Of a stretch of 64,000 nt of DNA, positions 17,546 to 26,094 are shown piece after piece; positions within the stretch are counted from its first letter, which is position 1; each line of letters opens with the position of its first letter. Location of the stretch: positions 1 to 64,000 of the forward strand of contig CALWGC010000017.1 of NCBI GenBank assembly GCA_944378105.1, in the 5' to 3' direction. Under the pieces are notes generated by a model. The model was not told where the DNA came from and did not search any database. It was given only the letters and a program-made list of their open reading frames with translations. Both the position numbers and the translations under genes were made by a program. Source of the DNA: an uncultured Clostridia bacterium (GTDB lineage: Bacteria > Bacillota > Clostridia > Lachnospirales > Anaerotignaceae).

Positions 17546-17884
17546 TTACCCTTGATTTTCTTCTGCTTCTTTTTGTGCTTTCTTTTTTTGTTTTCGATCT
17601 TGAAAAAAATGTTTCGTTGCATAAATCATTAACGTCAACTGCATGAATTGGACTATGTTTAACACATGAAAAATCTGATCCATCAGCGCACGAAATTCCG
17701 CTGTGGAAACAAAGTTATCCAGGTCGTAAAACTGAAAAAAAGCATACCTCAGCCGCCATAAAAGAAAAAAGAGGATTCCATGTACAAAAACAAAAATAAT
17801 CGGATGCTCCTCCTGGCCATCTACAAATTCCAAAAATCTTTCATTCCAAGGAAGTTTCTCCTTCGTTTCTCTTTTTTCGTCCAT
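17546..17884 (-). CDS. Small membrane protein of unknown function
   Basis: I do not recognise this 112-residue protein. It has a charged N-terminus, a hydrophobic segment (about residues 28-50, IIFVFVHGILFFLLW), a second amphipathic or hydrophobic stretch (about 72-92) and a very basic Lys-rich tail. That suggests a two-helix membrane protein with its ends in the cytoplasm. It follows the exported protein gene at 17924 by 39 bases and is probably co-transcribed. Codon use looks like that of its neighbours. Confidence 0.6.
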   Translation of the reverse strand: MDEKRETKEKLPWNERFLEFVDGQEEHPIIFVFVHGILFFLLWRLRYAFFQFYDLDNFVSTAEFRALMDQIFHVLNIVQFMQLTLMIYATKHFFQDRKQKKKAQKEAEENQG

Positions 17885-17923
17885 CCTGTTCGCCCCCGAT
17901 CTCCAACCGGTTTATGGGATACA

Positions 17924-18595
17924 TTATCTTCCAAACTGCATCGCAAGTCCAATATCCATGAAAAAGTAAAGATATGGGCCTATCAGAAACGAAGCATACA
18001 CCGGCTGGGTTTGCCACCGGCTGCCAACAAAACCATAGAGCGGGGCCCCAAACCATGACTCTTGTTCTTCTTCCCTGCTCTCTTCTTCTCCCTCCAGCAT
18101 CAGTTCTTTTGTTTCCACCGGCACACCATTTCGGTACAGCTGATGGTCGATTTCTTCCAGACCCATCTCCTCTGCATTTCCCCTTGTAGCGGTCACCTCT
18201 TTGCCATCGATCAACAGACGTCCATCGTCCATCCAAATCACTTCGTTCCGTTTGTCTCCTTCCACCACAAGAAAGCCCACGCCGCCTTCCACATCCAGCA
18301 ACGTCATGTTCCACTCCATCATCCTTCCCTGGCTTTTGAGATCTATCAGAAACGTAAACCAAAACCTGCCGTCTGCGTCCAAAGAAATTTCCGTCAGGCT
18401 CTCGTCGTCAAAAAAGAGTTTTTCTTCCAATTCCTTTGCCTCTGCCCGAATCTGTTCCTTTTGTTCGTCAGAAAACGTACACGTTTCCAATACCTGCTCT
18501 AATGTGGACATTTCTTCCGTCTCCTTGGCCAAGGCCGTCACTGGCATCAACAGCAACCACATACACACCAAGACCAACAACATCTTTTTTGGCAT
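17924..18595 (-). CDS. Exported or membrane-anchored protein of unknown function
   Basis: I do not recognise this 223-residue protein. It begins with a clear signal peptide (MPKKMLLVLVCMWLLL, probable cleavage after ALA-KE). A soluble, Glu-rich domain (about 27-180) follows, and near the C-terminus there is a hydrophobic segment (YASFLIGPYLYFFMDIG) that may be a membrane anchor. It has its own strong promoter and is followed by a small membrane protein gene, so the two may form a complex. There is no enzymatic motif. Confidence 0.65.
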   Translation of the reverse strand: MPKKMLLVLVCMWLLLMPVTALAKETEEMSTLEQVLETCTFSDEQKEQIRAEAKELEEKLFFDDESLTEISLDADGRFWFTFLIDLKSQGRMMEWNMTLLDVEGGVGFLVVEGDKRNEVIWMDDGRLLIDGKEVTATRGNAEEMGLEEIDHQLYRNGVPVETKELMLEGEEESREEEQESWFGAPLYGFVGSRWQTQPVYASFLIGPYLYFFMDIGLAMQFGR

Positions 18596-18629
18596 TCCAA
18601 TCCCCCCAATCTGATTTTATCTTGCTTCC

Positions 18630-18658
18630 ACTATAATCTTCCTTTTTTTCCCTGTCAA
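18630..18658 (-). promoter_or_regulatory. SigmaA-type promoter for the two-gene membrane/exported unit
   Basis: Minus-strand -35 TTGACA (18653-18658), a 17-base spacer and -10 TATAGT (18630-18635), about 35 bases before the start codon. Its strength suggests the pair is really expressed. Confidence 0.8.
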
Positions 18659-18752
18659 TGGAACCCATTTTTTATCATAACAAATGCAAAAAAAGAAAGG
18701 ATTTGTCACAAAAGAAAACTGACTTTTCTTCGATCTGGCCCATAAAAAATAG

Positions 18753-18795
18753 AAAAAGCAGGAATCCTTGAAACACAAAAGATTCCTGCTTTTTT
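18753..18795 (-). terminator. Terminator of the hydrogenase operon, copy 2 of a repeated hairpin
   Basis: Perfect 14-bp arms AAAAAGCAGGAATC (18753-18766) and GATTCCTGCTTTTT (18781-18794). The arms and part of the loop match the terminator at 17442-17482. Confidence 0.88.
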
Positions 18796-18855
18796 CATGG
18801 AACGAAAGCGATTTTCTTCTAAAACCTGCTTCGCCCCATGGGCTTATGGTTCTGT

Positions 18856-20355
18856 TTATTGTTCTGTTTTTTCTTCTGCCTTTTCTTCCATCCCTGGGTA
18901 TTTCCGTTCCAAATCCACCACATCCAGATTGAAGACACGGGTGGCCTGCACAGAGTTTTCTTCCTTACTCAGTTTCCCGTATTTGTCCACTTCTGTCACA
19001 TCTTTTGGTCCATGGCTCAAGGATGCGGCGCCGCCAATGCAGCCGCCCTTGCAGGCCATGCCTTCCATAAAGTTACCAGGCAAGCGGTTCAGCTTGGCCA
19101 GACGCAAATTTTTCACCACTTCGTCCAGCCCGTTGCACTTAATGGGGCGATAGTCGGCATCGATGCCCTTCACTTCGATGGCCTGTTGCACTGCTTCGCT
19201 CACCCCGCCGCTTCTTGCAAACAAACGACCAAAGTAAGAAGCATTGTCTAGCGAAGTCTCTTCGCACTGGCTCAGGTCGATTTCCATAGCATCCAAAATG
19301 GCCTGCAATTCTTCAAAGGTCAATACATAATCCACGTCGCCCTTCAAATCGTCTTCTTTGATTTCCATTTTCTTTGCCGTACAAGGTCCAATGAAGACGA
19401 TCTTGCAGTTTTCTTCCACGCTGCGCAGCAGTCTTGCAATGGCAATCATCGGCGAAACGGTGCCAGAAACGTGTTCCATCAGTTCGGGATAGCTGGTCTG
19501 GATATATTTCACAAATGCTGGACAGCAAGAAGAAGTCATCCACTGACGTTCCGTGATGGTGTTGGCAAATTCTTCTGCTTCGTGGCAGGAAACAATGTCG
19601 GCCCCCAAAGCCACTTCCACGGCATGATAGAACCCGATTTTTTCAATGCCGTTAATCACCTGTTCCACCTTCACATCGGTAAACTGGCTGCCGATGGCCG
19701 GAGCCACAATGGCATAAACACGATATTTGGTGTTGTTTTCCGATTCTTTGATCAGCTTCATGACATCCAGCACATAGCTTTTGTCCACCACGGCGCCAAA
19801 GGGGCAGTTGTAAACACAAGCGCCACAGGAGACGCATTTTTCATCGTCGATATATGCTTTCTTTTCCTCATCAAACACGATGGCTTTGATGGCGCAAGAA
19901 CGGATGCAAGGACGCTGTACATCGCTGATGGCATGGAACGGGCAAACATCTTTACACCGGCCACATTCCACACAAAGCTGCTGGTTGATGTAGGCCCGCT
20001 GGCCCATAATCATAATGGCGCCTCTGGGGCAAACATCTTTGCAGCGATGGGCCAGACAGCCGCGGCATGCTTCCGTTACCACATAACGGTCGATGGGACA
20101 TTCATCGCAGGCCGAGCGGAGAATCTGGATCACGTTTTTGCCTTTCAATGGTTCAATGACAGCCTTGGCGCGTTCTTTGACAATATGGCGTTCTTTATAA
20201 ATACAGCAACGGGTCATCGGTTTTGGCCCCGGGATAATGGATTCTGCAATTTCATCCAGATGTTCGCTGCATTCTTCCCCCTGTAAAAAATGCTTGGTGA
20301 CTTCTTTGTTCACCTGATATTTCAAGAATTGTACGTTGCTTTCGAATTTTCTCAT
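18856..20355 (-). CDS. [FeFe]-hydrogenase-type protein with multiple 4Fe-4S clusters (group B-like)
   Basis: This 499-residue iron-sulfur protein has a Cys-rich N-terminal part (residues 50-105), ferredoxin-type 4Fe-4S motifs (CVECGRCKDVCP near 128-139; CVSCGACVYNCP near 174-185) and the three H-cluster motifs: L1 TSSCCPAF (about 274-281), L2 GPCTAKKME (about 323-331) and L3 EGMACKGGCIGG (about 437-448). These match monomeric [FeFe] hydrogenases of the ancestral B type rather than the bifurcating HydA. It would oxidise or evolve H2 using ferredoxin in the cytoplasm. It ends the operon with HydS, a SpoIIE-like phosphatase and a [2Fe-2S] protein. The maturases HydEFG are not in the window. Confidence 0.85.
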   Translation of the reverse strand: MRKFESNVQFLKYQVNKEVTKHFLQGEECSEHLDEIAESIIPGPKPMTRCCIYKERHIVKERAKAVIEPLKGKNVIQILRSACDECPIDRYVVTEACRGCLAHRCKDVCPRGAIMIMGQRAYINQQLCVECGRCKDVCPFHAISDVQRPCIRSCAIKAIVFDEEKKAYIDDEKCVSCGACVYNCPFGAVVDKSYVLDVMKLIKESENNTKYRVYAIVAPAIGSQFTDVKVEQVINGIEKIGFYHAVEVALGADIVSCHEAEEFANTITERQWMTSSCCPAFVKYIQTSYPELMEHVSGTVSPMIAIARLLRSVEENCKIVFIGPCTAKKMEIKEDDLKGDVDYVLTFEELQAILDAMEIDLSQCEETSLDNASYFGRLFARSGGVSEAVQQAIEVKGIDADYRPIKCNGLDEVVKNLRLAKLNRLPGNFMEGMACKGGCIGGAASLSHGPKDVTEVDKYGKLSKEENSVQATRVFNLDVVDLERKYPGMEEKAEEKTEQ

Positions 20356-20386
20356 ATATCCTTCCTCGTTTTCCTGTATTAAATTT

Positions 20387-21562
20387 TTAGATGTAAATGA
20401 AGTTTACTTCTTTTCCCATTTTTTCCACCAGACGTCCCAATTCCCGCAGCTGATTGATTTTGAAGTTAAAGTCCATGGGAAATCCATTTTTTTGGTGTGC
20501 CGGGTTAACGGCTTGGCCAATCCACATGTTCAGCTTATCGCAGTTTTCAATCAAAAGCTTGGCAAGCATGGCCGCCGCATTGCGCTCGTTGAGCGCCGCC
20601 ATGGCCCGGGCGTTAAAGCCGGGGGTTTGATAATGGCGGATCAATTCGATGGCTTTGTTGATGGTCAAAACCCCTTCGGTCACCAGTTCCACTCGGTCAA
20701 TCTTTCCGGCTGGTGGAATTTCCGGTGTCATCGTTTCCAAATCCACCTGCATTTCCGTGCCCAAAATCCGGGCCACCACGCTGGCCGTGGTCCCGCCGCA
20801 AACGACGACTTTGCCTTCCGATTTCAAAATTTCTTCAATGACGGCATAGTCGTTTTCCGGGTTTTTCGGTGGCCCAGAGAACAAATTGATGGTTTCTTGT
20901 TCTCGAATTTTCACCGCCAACACCGTCGTATCGTCTCCGGCTTGGTTTTCATATAATTTCTGGCAAACCTCCAACACATTGGCGGTCACCGTTGTGGTTG
21001 TGGTATCTTTATAAGAAAAGTCTTTCAAGTACTCGTTTACGTTTTTCCATTGCCACCCCAAACTCAAACTGTGGCCCACGCCGGCATGGATCACGCCGTC
21101 GCTAACGGCCACCAAAAGGCTATTTTCATCCAGCATAAACCGGCTTTCTAAAATCACCTTGTCGTTGATGGTCCGCGTGGTTTTATTGATGGGCACGCTT
21201 TGGCCATTGCGCAGCAAAAACACCGAGGGGTTATCAAACTCGGCCACATACACCACGCCATCCCGATAGGCCTTGATGATGGTGAAGGTGGAATAGGCCA
21301 AATGCCGCTCGTTACAAACGGGAAGCGTATGGACAATGGTGTCGATGGTCTCGTCCAGCGAGGCCCCTTCCCGCAGCATGGTGGCCGCAATCTTGGAGGT
21401 GAGGGTGGCCAAAATATTGGCTTTTACGCCGCTACCCATGCCGTCGGCCAGCACCAAAATCTTGCTGTCTTCCAAATTCACCTGTTCGATGTGGTCGCCG
21501 CAAAGCTCTTCGCCGTGCTTATGGATGCTGTTATAGGCGGTATCGATGAAATACAACCTCAC
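20387..21562 (-). CDS. SpoIIE-like PP2C phosphatase of the hydrogenase operon
   Basis: This 391-residue protein has a SpoIIE/PP2C-type Ser/Thr phosphatase fold in its first about 220 residues, with metal-site motifs LADGMGSGVKA, VAVSDGV and AGDDTTVLAV. The C-terminal 170 residues (from about 235) form a second domain I cannot name, with a Gly-rich CGGTTASVVAR segment. It starts with GTG overlapping the hydS stop (GTGA). In Thermoanaerobacterium hfs loci and the Ruminococcus albus hydA2-hydS region a similar phosphatase sits beside a PAS hydrogenase, so it probably relays a redox or H2 signal. Confidence 0.88.
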   Translation of the reverse strand: MRLYFIDTAYNSIHKHGEELCGDHIEQVNLEDSKILVLADGMGSGVKANILATLTSKIAATMLREGASLDETIDTIVHTLPVCNERHLAYSTFTIIKAYRDGVVYVAEFDNPSVFLLRNGQSVPINKTTRTINDKVILESRFMLDENSLLVAVSDGVIHAGVGHSLSLGWQWKNVNEYLKDFSYKDTTTTTVTANVLEVCQKLYENQAGDDTTVLAVKIREQETINLFSGPPKNPENDYAVIEEILKSEGKVVVCGGTTASVVARILGTEMQVDLETMTPEIPPAGKIDRVELVTEGVLTINKAIELIRHYQTPGFNARAMAALNERNAAAMLAKLLIENCDKLNMWIGQAVNPAHQKNGFPMDFNFKINQLRELGRLVEKMGKEVNFIYI

Positions 21563-23274
21563 TCACCTTCTTTCAGCATAACGTCTTTCAGTTTGTTTAA
21601 GGCCACTTTCGTCTCTGCCGTTGTCTCGCCCAAAAGGCTTGCAATTTCCTGGGCCACGCGCATTTGTTTTTCAATGACGTTTTGCGCCACTTCCACGGTG
21701 TGCTTTTTCAGCTGCACCAGTTCTTTTTGCCGTTTCACTTCGGCTGTAATATCCTGCATAGAAACATAAAGCTCGTCCCCTTCGATATAAACAATGTTGC
21801 ACATCACATCCAGGCCATATTTATCCAAGTGCATTTTTCTGGCCATGATGTCTTTTTTGGTGGCCAAGGCATAGGCATAGTCGTCGCTGGCCAAGTGCAG
21901 CGCCGTCACCGGCTGGCCCACCACATCTTCGTTTTTCACCCCAAAATAGCGCTCGGCCACCGGGTTGATCTGCGTAATACGGGTGGTGCCGTCCAACATC
22001 ACAATGATGTTTCTGGCGTTATAGAAAATGGTATCGCCTTTTCGCTCTGCCCGTTTTCTTAAGTTTGGCCAACACATTTCAATGTCTGCCATGCCTTCAT
22101 ACACGGCCTGGGCCTTTTCCCGGCAAGTGTTATAGCCACAGGCGCCACAGTCGTGTTCGTCGGCTCTTGTCATGCGACCCATTTTATGGAGAATCTCTTC
22201 CAACTCTGCCATGCTGGCTTTCTTTCTTGGCACGGCAATGGGTTCAAAGGTCCGGCTCAAATCAATGTCCGACCAGTCGATGGGTGGGTAATTGCCTTCC
22301 ACACCCCATCCATGGACAGCAAACTGGGTAATCCGCTGGCGCCGGCAGAACAAATCCAACGATTGCAGCGGAATAAAAGGACCGTTGATGCAGCTTTCTT
22401 CGCAGGCCGAAATGCCAATATAGCAAGGCCCCAAATTTTCATTTTCCATGCTTTCAAACAACTTTTTCACGTTATTTAAGCCATTGACTTTCAATACGTC
22501 ATAGTCGTTTTGATGCATCAAATCCGTAATTTTCGGCCACATATCGCCGGAAATGGAATAACTGGTACCCACGTTTTTTGCCACCCGGTCCGGCACTTCC
22601 GGTTCCAGCGATTCCAAATCAATCATTTTCCGCCGGAACAAGCGCACAATTTCCTGACAGGTGATATGGGCGTTGATGGGTGCCGCATCGGTTTTGGGCA
22701 ATGTTTCATATTTCTTGCTCATGCAAGGACCAATGTATACGGTAAAGGTGGTGGGGTCTTCCTTTTTGATGGCCTTGCCCAAGGCAATCATTGGCGTTAC
22801 CACCGGCAATAAGTATTTCACTAAAGTAGGATGATATTTTTGAATGAATAAATAAATGGATGGACAAGTGCTGGACATGAAATACTTTTGCTCGCCCACA
22901 TGTTCTTGAATATATTTCACATATTCTTCCGAAACTTCTTCCCCGGCCACGGCCACTTCTTCTACACTGTCAAAGCCCAACCGGCGCAGCGCCGCCACAT
23001 ATTGCCCCGGCACTTTAAAGGAGCCCAGGTAAGCCGAATCAATGCAGGCCACCACCCGTCTTGGCGAAGCCAACATCCGGCCCACCAACTCCACATCGTT
23101 TTCCATATTCCGTGCATACCGCGGGCAAGTGGTGAAACACTGCCCACAAGCAATACATTTTTTCTCGTCAATTTCTGCCCGATTGTTGCGAAAACGAATG
23201 GCCTTCACCGGACATTCCCGCACACATTTATTGCAGTTTTGACAACGTTCTGCGGTAAAGTTAAATAATCTCAA
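21559..23274 (-). CDS. hydS: Putative sensory [FeFe] hydrogenase with PAS domain (HydS-like)
   Basis: The 571-residue protein has two 4Fe-4S motifs (CQNCNKCVRECP, CIACGQCFTTCP; residues 11-50), an H-cluster domain (about 60-345) with variant motifs L1 SSTCPS, L2 GPCMSKKYE and L3 SACEESC, a further Fe-S region with CGACGYNTC (about 375-410), a PAS domain (about 425-520) and a C-terminal helical tail. This layout is typical of group C sensory hydrogenases, which are thought to sense H2 or redox state rather than turn over H2 efficiently. The start is TTG after AAGGTGA. It lies between the [2Fe-2S] protein and the phosphatase, with which it is translationally coupled. Confidence 0.88.
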   Translation of the reverse strand: MRLFNFTAERCQNCNKCVRECPVKAIRFRNNRAEIDEKKCIACGQCFTTCPRYARNMENDVELVGRMLASPRRVVACIDSAYLGSFKVPGQYVAALRRLGFDSVEEVAVAGEEVSEEYVKYIQEHVGEQKYFMSSTCPSIYLFIQKYHPTLVKYLLPVVTPMIALGKAIKKEDPTTFTVYIGPCMSKKYETLPKTDAAPINAHITCQEIVRLFRRKMIDLESLEPEVPDRVAKNVGTSYSISGDMWPKITDLMHQNDYDVLKVNGLNNVKKLFESMENENLGPCYIGISACEESCINGPFIPLQSLDLFCRRQRITQFAVHGWGVEGNYPPIDWSDIDLSRTFEPIAVPRKKASMAELEEILHKMGRMTRADEHDCGACGYNTCREKAQAVYEGMADIEMCWPNLRKRAERKGDTIFYNARNIIVMLDGTTRITQINPVAERYFGVKNEDVVGQPVTALHLASDDYAYALATKKDIMARKMHLDKYGLDVMCNIVYIEGDELYVSMQDITAEVKRQKELVQLKKHTVEVAQNVIEKQMRVAQEIASLLGETTAETKVALNKLKDVMLKEGE

Positions 23275-23275
23275 A

Positions 23276-23518
23276 TTACATCACCTTTTTTTCCACAACC
23301 GTCTCAAAAAACTTGCCCACATTTTCTGGCTGCACCGAATAAATCTCGCCGTCTGCCTTCACACAAACAGCCCCCGTGCAGTTGCCCAGACAAAAGGCCG
23401 CCTTGATGGTCACACGGTCTTCCAAGCCATGGCTTGCAATCATTTCTTCCAACTGGTGGATGATGTCGTAGGAGCCTTTTAAATGGCACACACTTCCGAT
23501 ACAAACTTGAATCTCCAT
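23276..23518 (-). CDS. Thioredoxin-like [2Fe-2S] ferredoxin (NuoE C-terminal type)
   Basis: This 80-residue protein corresponds to the C-terminal [2Fe-2S] domain of NuoE/HydC proteins. Four cysteines are arranged as CxxxxC (CIGSVC) and CxxxC (CLGNC) in a thioredoxin-like fold. It would pass electrons to or from the adjacent hydrogenase proteins. It is separated from hydS by one base. The full bifurcating subunits HydA/HydB/HydC are not present here, so it probably works with HydS. The upstream HD-domain gene ends 18 bases earlier and may share the transcript. Confidence 0.88.
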   Translation of the reverse strand: MEIQVCIGSVCHLKGSYDIIHQLEEMIASHGLEDRVTIKAAFCLGNCTGAVCVKADGEIYSVQPENVGKFFETVVEKKVM

Positions 23519-23536
23519 AGTTCTTATCCCCTTTTA

Positions 23537-24127
23537 CTATTTTAATACACCTTTTTCATAGGCCGTATCAATGATTTCTCTCATATACGCCGCAATCACA
23601 TCCGGGCCTTGGAACGTGGCAGCATTGCGCTTTTCCACCTGTTCTTTGTAGATGCCATGCTCCACCCAGCTGCGCCCGCCTTGGGCGTGGTTTAACATGG
23701 TGGGCTGCACCCGATCCAAGATGGCACAAAACTTGGCTTCTTCCGTCTGCCCTGCTTCAAATTCCTGCCAAAGGGCCATCATTTCTTCCCTTTGGTCCGG
23801 GGGCAGCAGTCCATAGATTTTTTCGGCCGCGGCCATCTCCCTTGCATCCTTATCCTGATAGCCCACCGTGTCATAACAATACGTATCTCCCGCATAAATT
23901 TCCACCACATCGTGCAGCAACATCATGGCCATGGTCTTTGCCAAATCGGCCTTTGGAAAATATTCCGAAAGCACCACCGCCATCACTGCCGCATGCCAGG
24001 AGTGTTCCGCATCGTTTTCAAACCGGCTACCGTCGGCCAAATACGTCTGACGGCCAATCAATTTCACTTTGTCTAGCTCCAACAAAAAATCCATCTGCCG
24101 GCGAAACCGTTTTGTCTTTTCATCCAT
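23537..24127 (-). CDS. HD domain hydrolase (YfbR-type 5'-nucleotidase family)
   Basis: The 196-residue protein (ATG at 24127) has the metal-dependent HD pattern: His and Glu-His in FENDAEHSWHAA (about 38-49), the His-Asp pair in MLLHDVVEIYAGD (about 70-82) and a late Asp in AILDRVQP (about 138). This matches HD-domain 5'-deoxynucleotidases of the YfbR/YGK1 kind. The substrate is not certain. A TTG nine bases earlier is too close to the AAGGAAGG site to be the start. It lies between the purD terminator and the hydrogenase operon and probably leads the latter transcript, though a promoter is not obvious. Confidence 0.85.
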   Translation of the reverse strand: MDEKTKRFRRQMDFLLELDKVKLIGRQTYLADGSRFENDAEHSWHAAVMAVVLSEYFPKADLAKTMAMMLLHDVVEIYAGDTYCYDTVGYQDKDAREMAAAEKIYGLLPPDQREEMMALWQEFEAGQTEEAKFCAILDRVQPTMLNHAQGGRSWVEHGIYKEQVEKRNAATFQGPDVIAAYMREIIDTAYEKGVLK

Positions 24128-24153
24128 CCCGTCCAAACCTTCCTTCTTGCCTG

Positions 24154-24199
24154 AAAAAAAGCATCAGAACGAATCCTTTGCTTCGGCCTGATGCTTTCT
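24154..24199 (-). terminator. Terminator of the purMND operon
   Basis: Minus-strand arms AAAGCATCAG / CTGATGCTTT with a T7 tail, 10 bases past the purD stop. Confidence 0.85.
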
Positions 24200-24208
24200 T
24201 TGCATTAC

Positions 24209-25468
24209 TTACTTTATGCCAATATCATGCCGAAAGTGCTTCTTTTCAAAGTGAACCAGTTCCACCCCTTCATAGGCAATGGAAATGGCTTCTTGCAAGT
24301 CTTTGCCGATGCCAGTAATCCCCAGCACACGGCCGCCGTTGGTGTAAAACTTGCCGTTTTCTGCCTTTGTGCCGGCATGGAATACCACGATGTCATCTCT
24401 TTTGGCTGCCTCTTCCAGGCCAGTGATTTCAAAGCCTTTTTCATAGCTTTCTGGATAGCCGCCGCTGGCTTCCACCACGCAAACAGCCGCATTGTCGTAC
24501 CATTCAATGTCCATTTGGTCCAACGTGCCATCGACGCAAGCTTCCATGATGGAAAGCAAGTCCGTTTTTAACCGCGGCAAAATCACCTGGGTTTCTGGAT
24601 CGCCAAACCGGGCATTATATTCAATCACTTTCATGCCCTTTGGCGTTAACATCAGCCCAAAATATAGCACGCCCACAAAAGGACGGCCTTCTTTGGCCAT
24701 GGCTGCCACCGTTGGTTTAAAAATTTCTTCCATGCAGGTTTTTGCTACTTCTTCTGTATAAATCCGGCTGGGGGAGAAGGTACCCATGCCGCCGGTGTTT
24801 AACCCTTGATCTCCGTCATAGGCCCGCTTGTGGTCCTGAGCCGAAACCATGGGGCGCACGGTTTTACCGTCACAGAAAGAAAGGACAGACACTTCCGGCC
24901 CGGTCAAAAATTCTTCGATGACCACTTTGGTACCGCTTTTGCCAAATTTTTGGTCAATCATCATTTCTTTTAAGCCTTCCAAGGCTTCTTCTTTTGTTTG
25001 GCAAATCAAAACGCCTTTGCCCAAGGCCAGACCGTCTGCTTTTAAAACGATGGGCAAATCCTGTTTTTCCACATAGGCCTTTGCTGCTTCATAATCCGAA
25101 AACGTTTCATAGCCAGCCGTTGGAATCCCATATTTTTTCATCAGTTCTTTGCTAAAGGCCTTGCTGCCTTCCAAAATGGCTGCATTTTTCCGTGGTCCAA
25201 ATACCCGCAGGCCCTTGGCCTCGAAGGCGTCTACCACGCCGCCCACCAACGGGTCATCCATGCCAATGATGGTAAAATCAATCTGGTTTTCTTCCACAAA
25301 GGCCGTCAATTTGTCAAATTCCATGGCGCCAATGGGCACACAAGTGGCATCCTGGGCAATGCCGCCGTTACCAGGTGCACAAAAAATTTCGTCTGCCCGG
25401 CCATCTTGTTTCAATTTCCAGACAATGGCATGTTCTCTGCCGCCGCTGCCAACCACCAATACTTTCAT
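24209..25468 (-). CDS. purD: Phosphoribosylamine-glycine ligase (GAR synthetase)
   Basis: PurD joins glycine to phosphoribosylamine using ATP, the second step of purine synthesis. The protein has 419 residues from the ATG at 25468, beginning [19 protein letters not shown]. It contains the ATP-grasp region (VLKADGLALGKGVL; GPEVSVLSFCDG), DHKRAYDGDQGLNTGGMGTFSP and the C-terminal FGDPETQ motif, all family hallmarks. The frame extends 28 codons upstream, but the start given is the family start and overlaps the purN stop (ATGA). It is the last gene of purM-purN-purD. Confidence 0.97.
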   Translation of the reverse strand: MKVLVVGSGGREHAIVWKLKQDGRADEIFCAPGNGGIAQDATCVPIGAMEFDKLTAFVEENQIDFTIIGMDDPLVGGVVDAFEAKGLRVFGPRKNAAILEGSKAFSKELMKKYGIPTAGYETFSDYEAAKAYVEKQDLPIVLKADGLALGKGVLICQTKEEALEGLKEMMIDQKFGKSGTKVVIEEFLTGPEVSVLSFCDGKTVRPMVSAQDHKRAYDGDQGLNTGGMGTFSPSRIYTEEVAKTCMEEIFKPTVAAMAKEGRPFVGVLYFGLMLTPKGMKVIEYNARFGDPETQVILPRLKTDLLSIMEACVDGTLDQMDIEWYDNAAVCVVEASGGYPESYEKGFEITGLEEAAKRDDIVVFHAGTKAENGKFYTNGGRVLGITGIGKDLQEAISIAYEGVELVHFEKKHFRHDIGIK

Positions 25469-26094
25469 CTTGTTGTCCTCCTTACCCTGCCGTCTACCAC
25501 TTCCACCGCGCCGGAACAAATCAAACGGATGGCTTCGGGGAAAATCTTCCATTCTGCCTCTTCCATCACCCGTTTTTGTAACACCTCTGCCGTGTCGCCC
25601 TCTTGTACTTGGACTGCCTTTTGCAGCAAAATGGGCCCGCCGTCGGTTTCTTCATTGACAAAATGCACCGTGGCCCCGGTCACCTTCACCCCTTTGGCCA
25701 AGGCTGCTTCATGGACTTTCAAGCCATAAAACCCATCACCGCAAAAAGAAGGGATCAAAGAGGGATGGATATTGATGATCCGGTTTGCAAAGGCCTGGAT
25801 AAATGCCGGGGTCAGCACCGTCATAAACCCGGCCAACACCACCAAATCCACTTCCATCTTCCGCAAATGACCAATCATGGCTTCCATCAAATCATCGGCA
25901 CTGGCAAAGTCTTTTTTCGAAAGCACCACGGCATCAATACCATGCTTTTTGGCCCGCTCCAAGGCATAGGCATCGGCACGGCTGCTGATGACGGTCACCA
26001 CCTGGGCCCCTGGGATTTCTCCCCGGTCAATGGCGTCCAAAATGGCCTGCAAATTGGTGCCGCCGCCGGAAACCAAAGCTCCTATTTTAAACAT
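25465..26094 (-). CDS. purN: Phosphoribosylglycinamide formyltransferase
   Basis: PurN transfers a formyl group from 10-formyl-THF to GAR. The 209-residue protein starts [19 protein letters not shown] and has the catalytic Asn-His-Asp set in [13 protein letters not shown] and GGPILLQ, with Asp in ETDGGP. The length is normal. Its stop overlaps the purD start, and its start overlaps the purM 3' end by 13 bases. One local departure from the usual PSLLPAFKG loop ([11 protein letters not shown]) still keeps the catalytic His. Confidence 0.96.
   Translation of the reverse strand: MFKIGALVSGGGTNLQAILDAIDRGEIPGAQVVTVISSRADAYALERAKKHGIDAVVLSKKDFASADDLMEAMIGHLRKMEVDLVVLAGFMTVLTPAFIQAFANRIINIHPSLIPSFCGDGFYGLKVHEAALAKGVKVTGATVHFVNEETDGGPILLQKAVQVQEGDTAEVLQKRVMEEAEWKIFPEAIRLICSGAVEVVDGRVRRTTR

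Noticed and set aside
18062-18502. 146-codon plus-strand frame
   Set aside because: It is antisense to the exported protein gene at 17924-18595, which has a strong promoter and a clear signal peptide.
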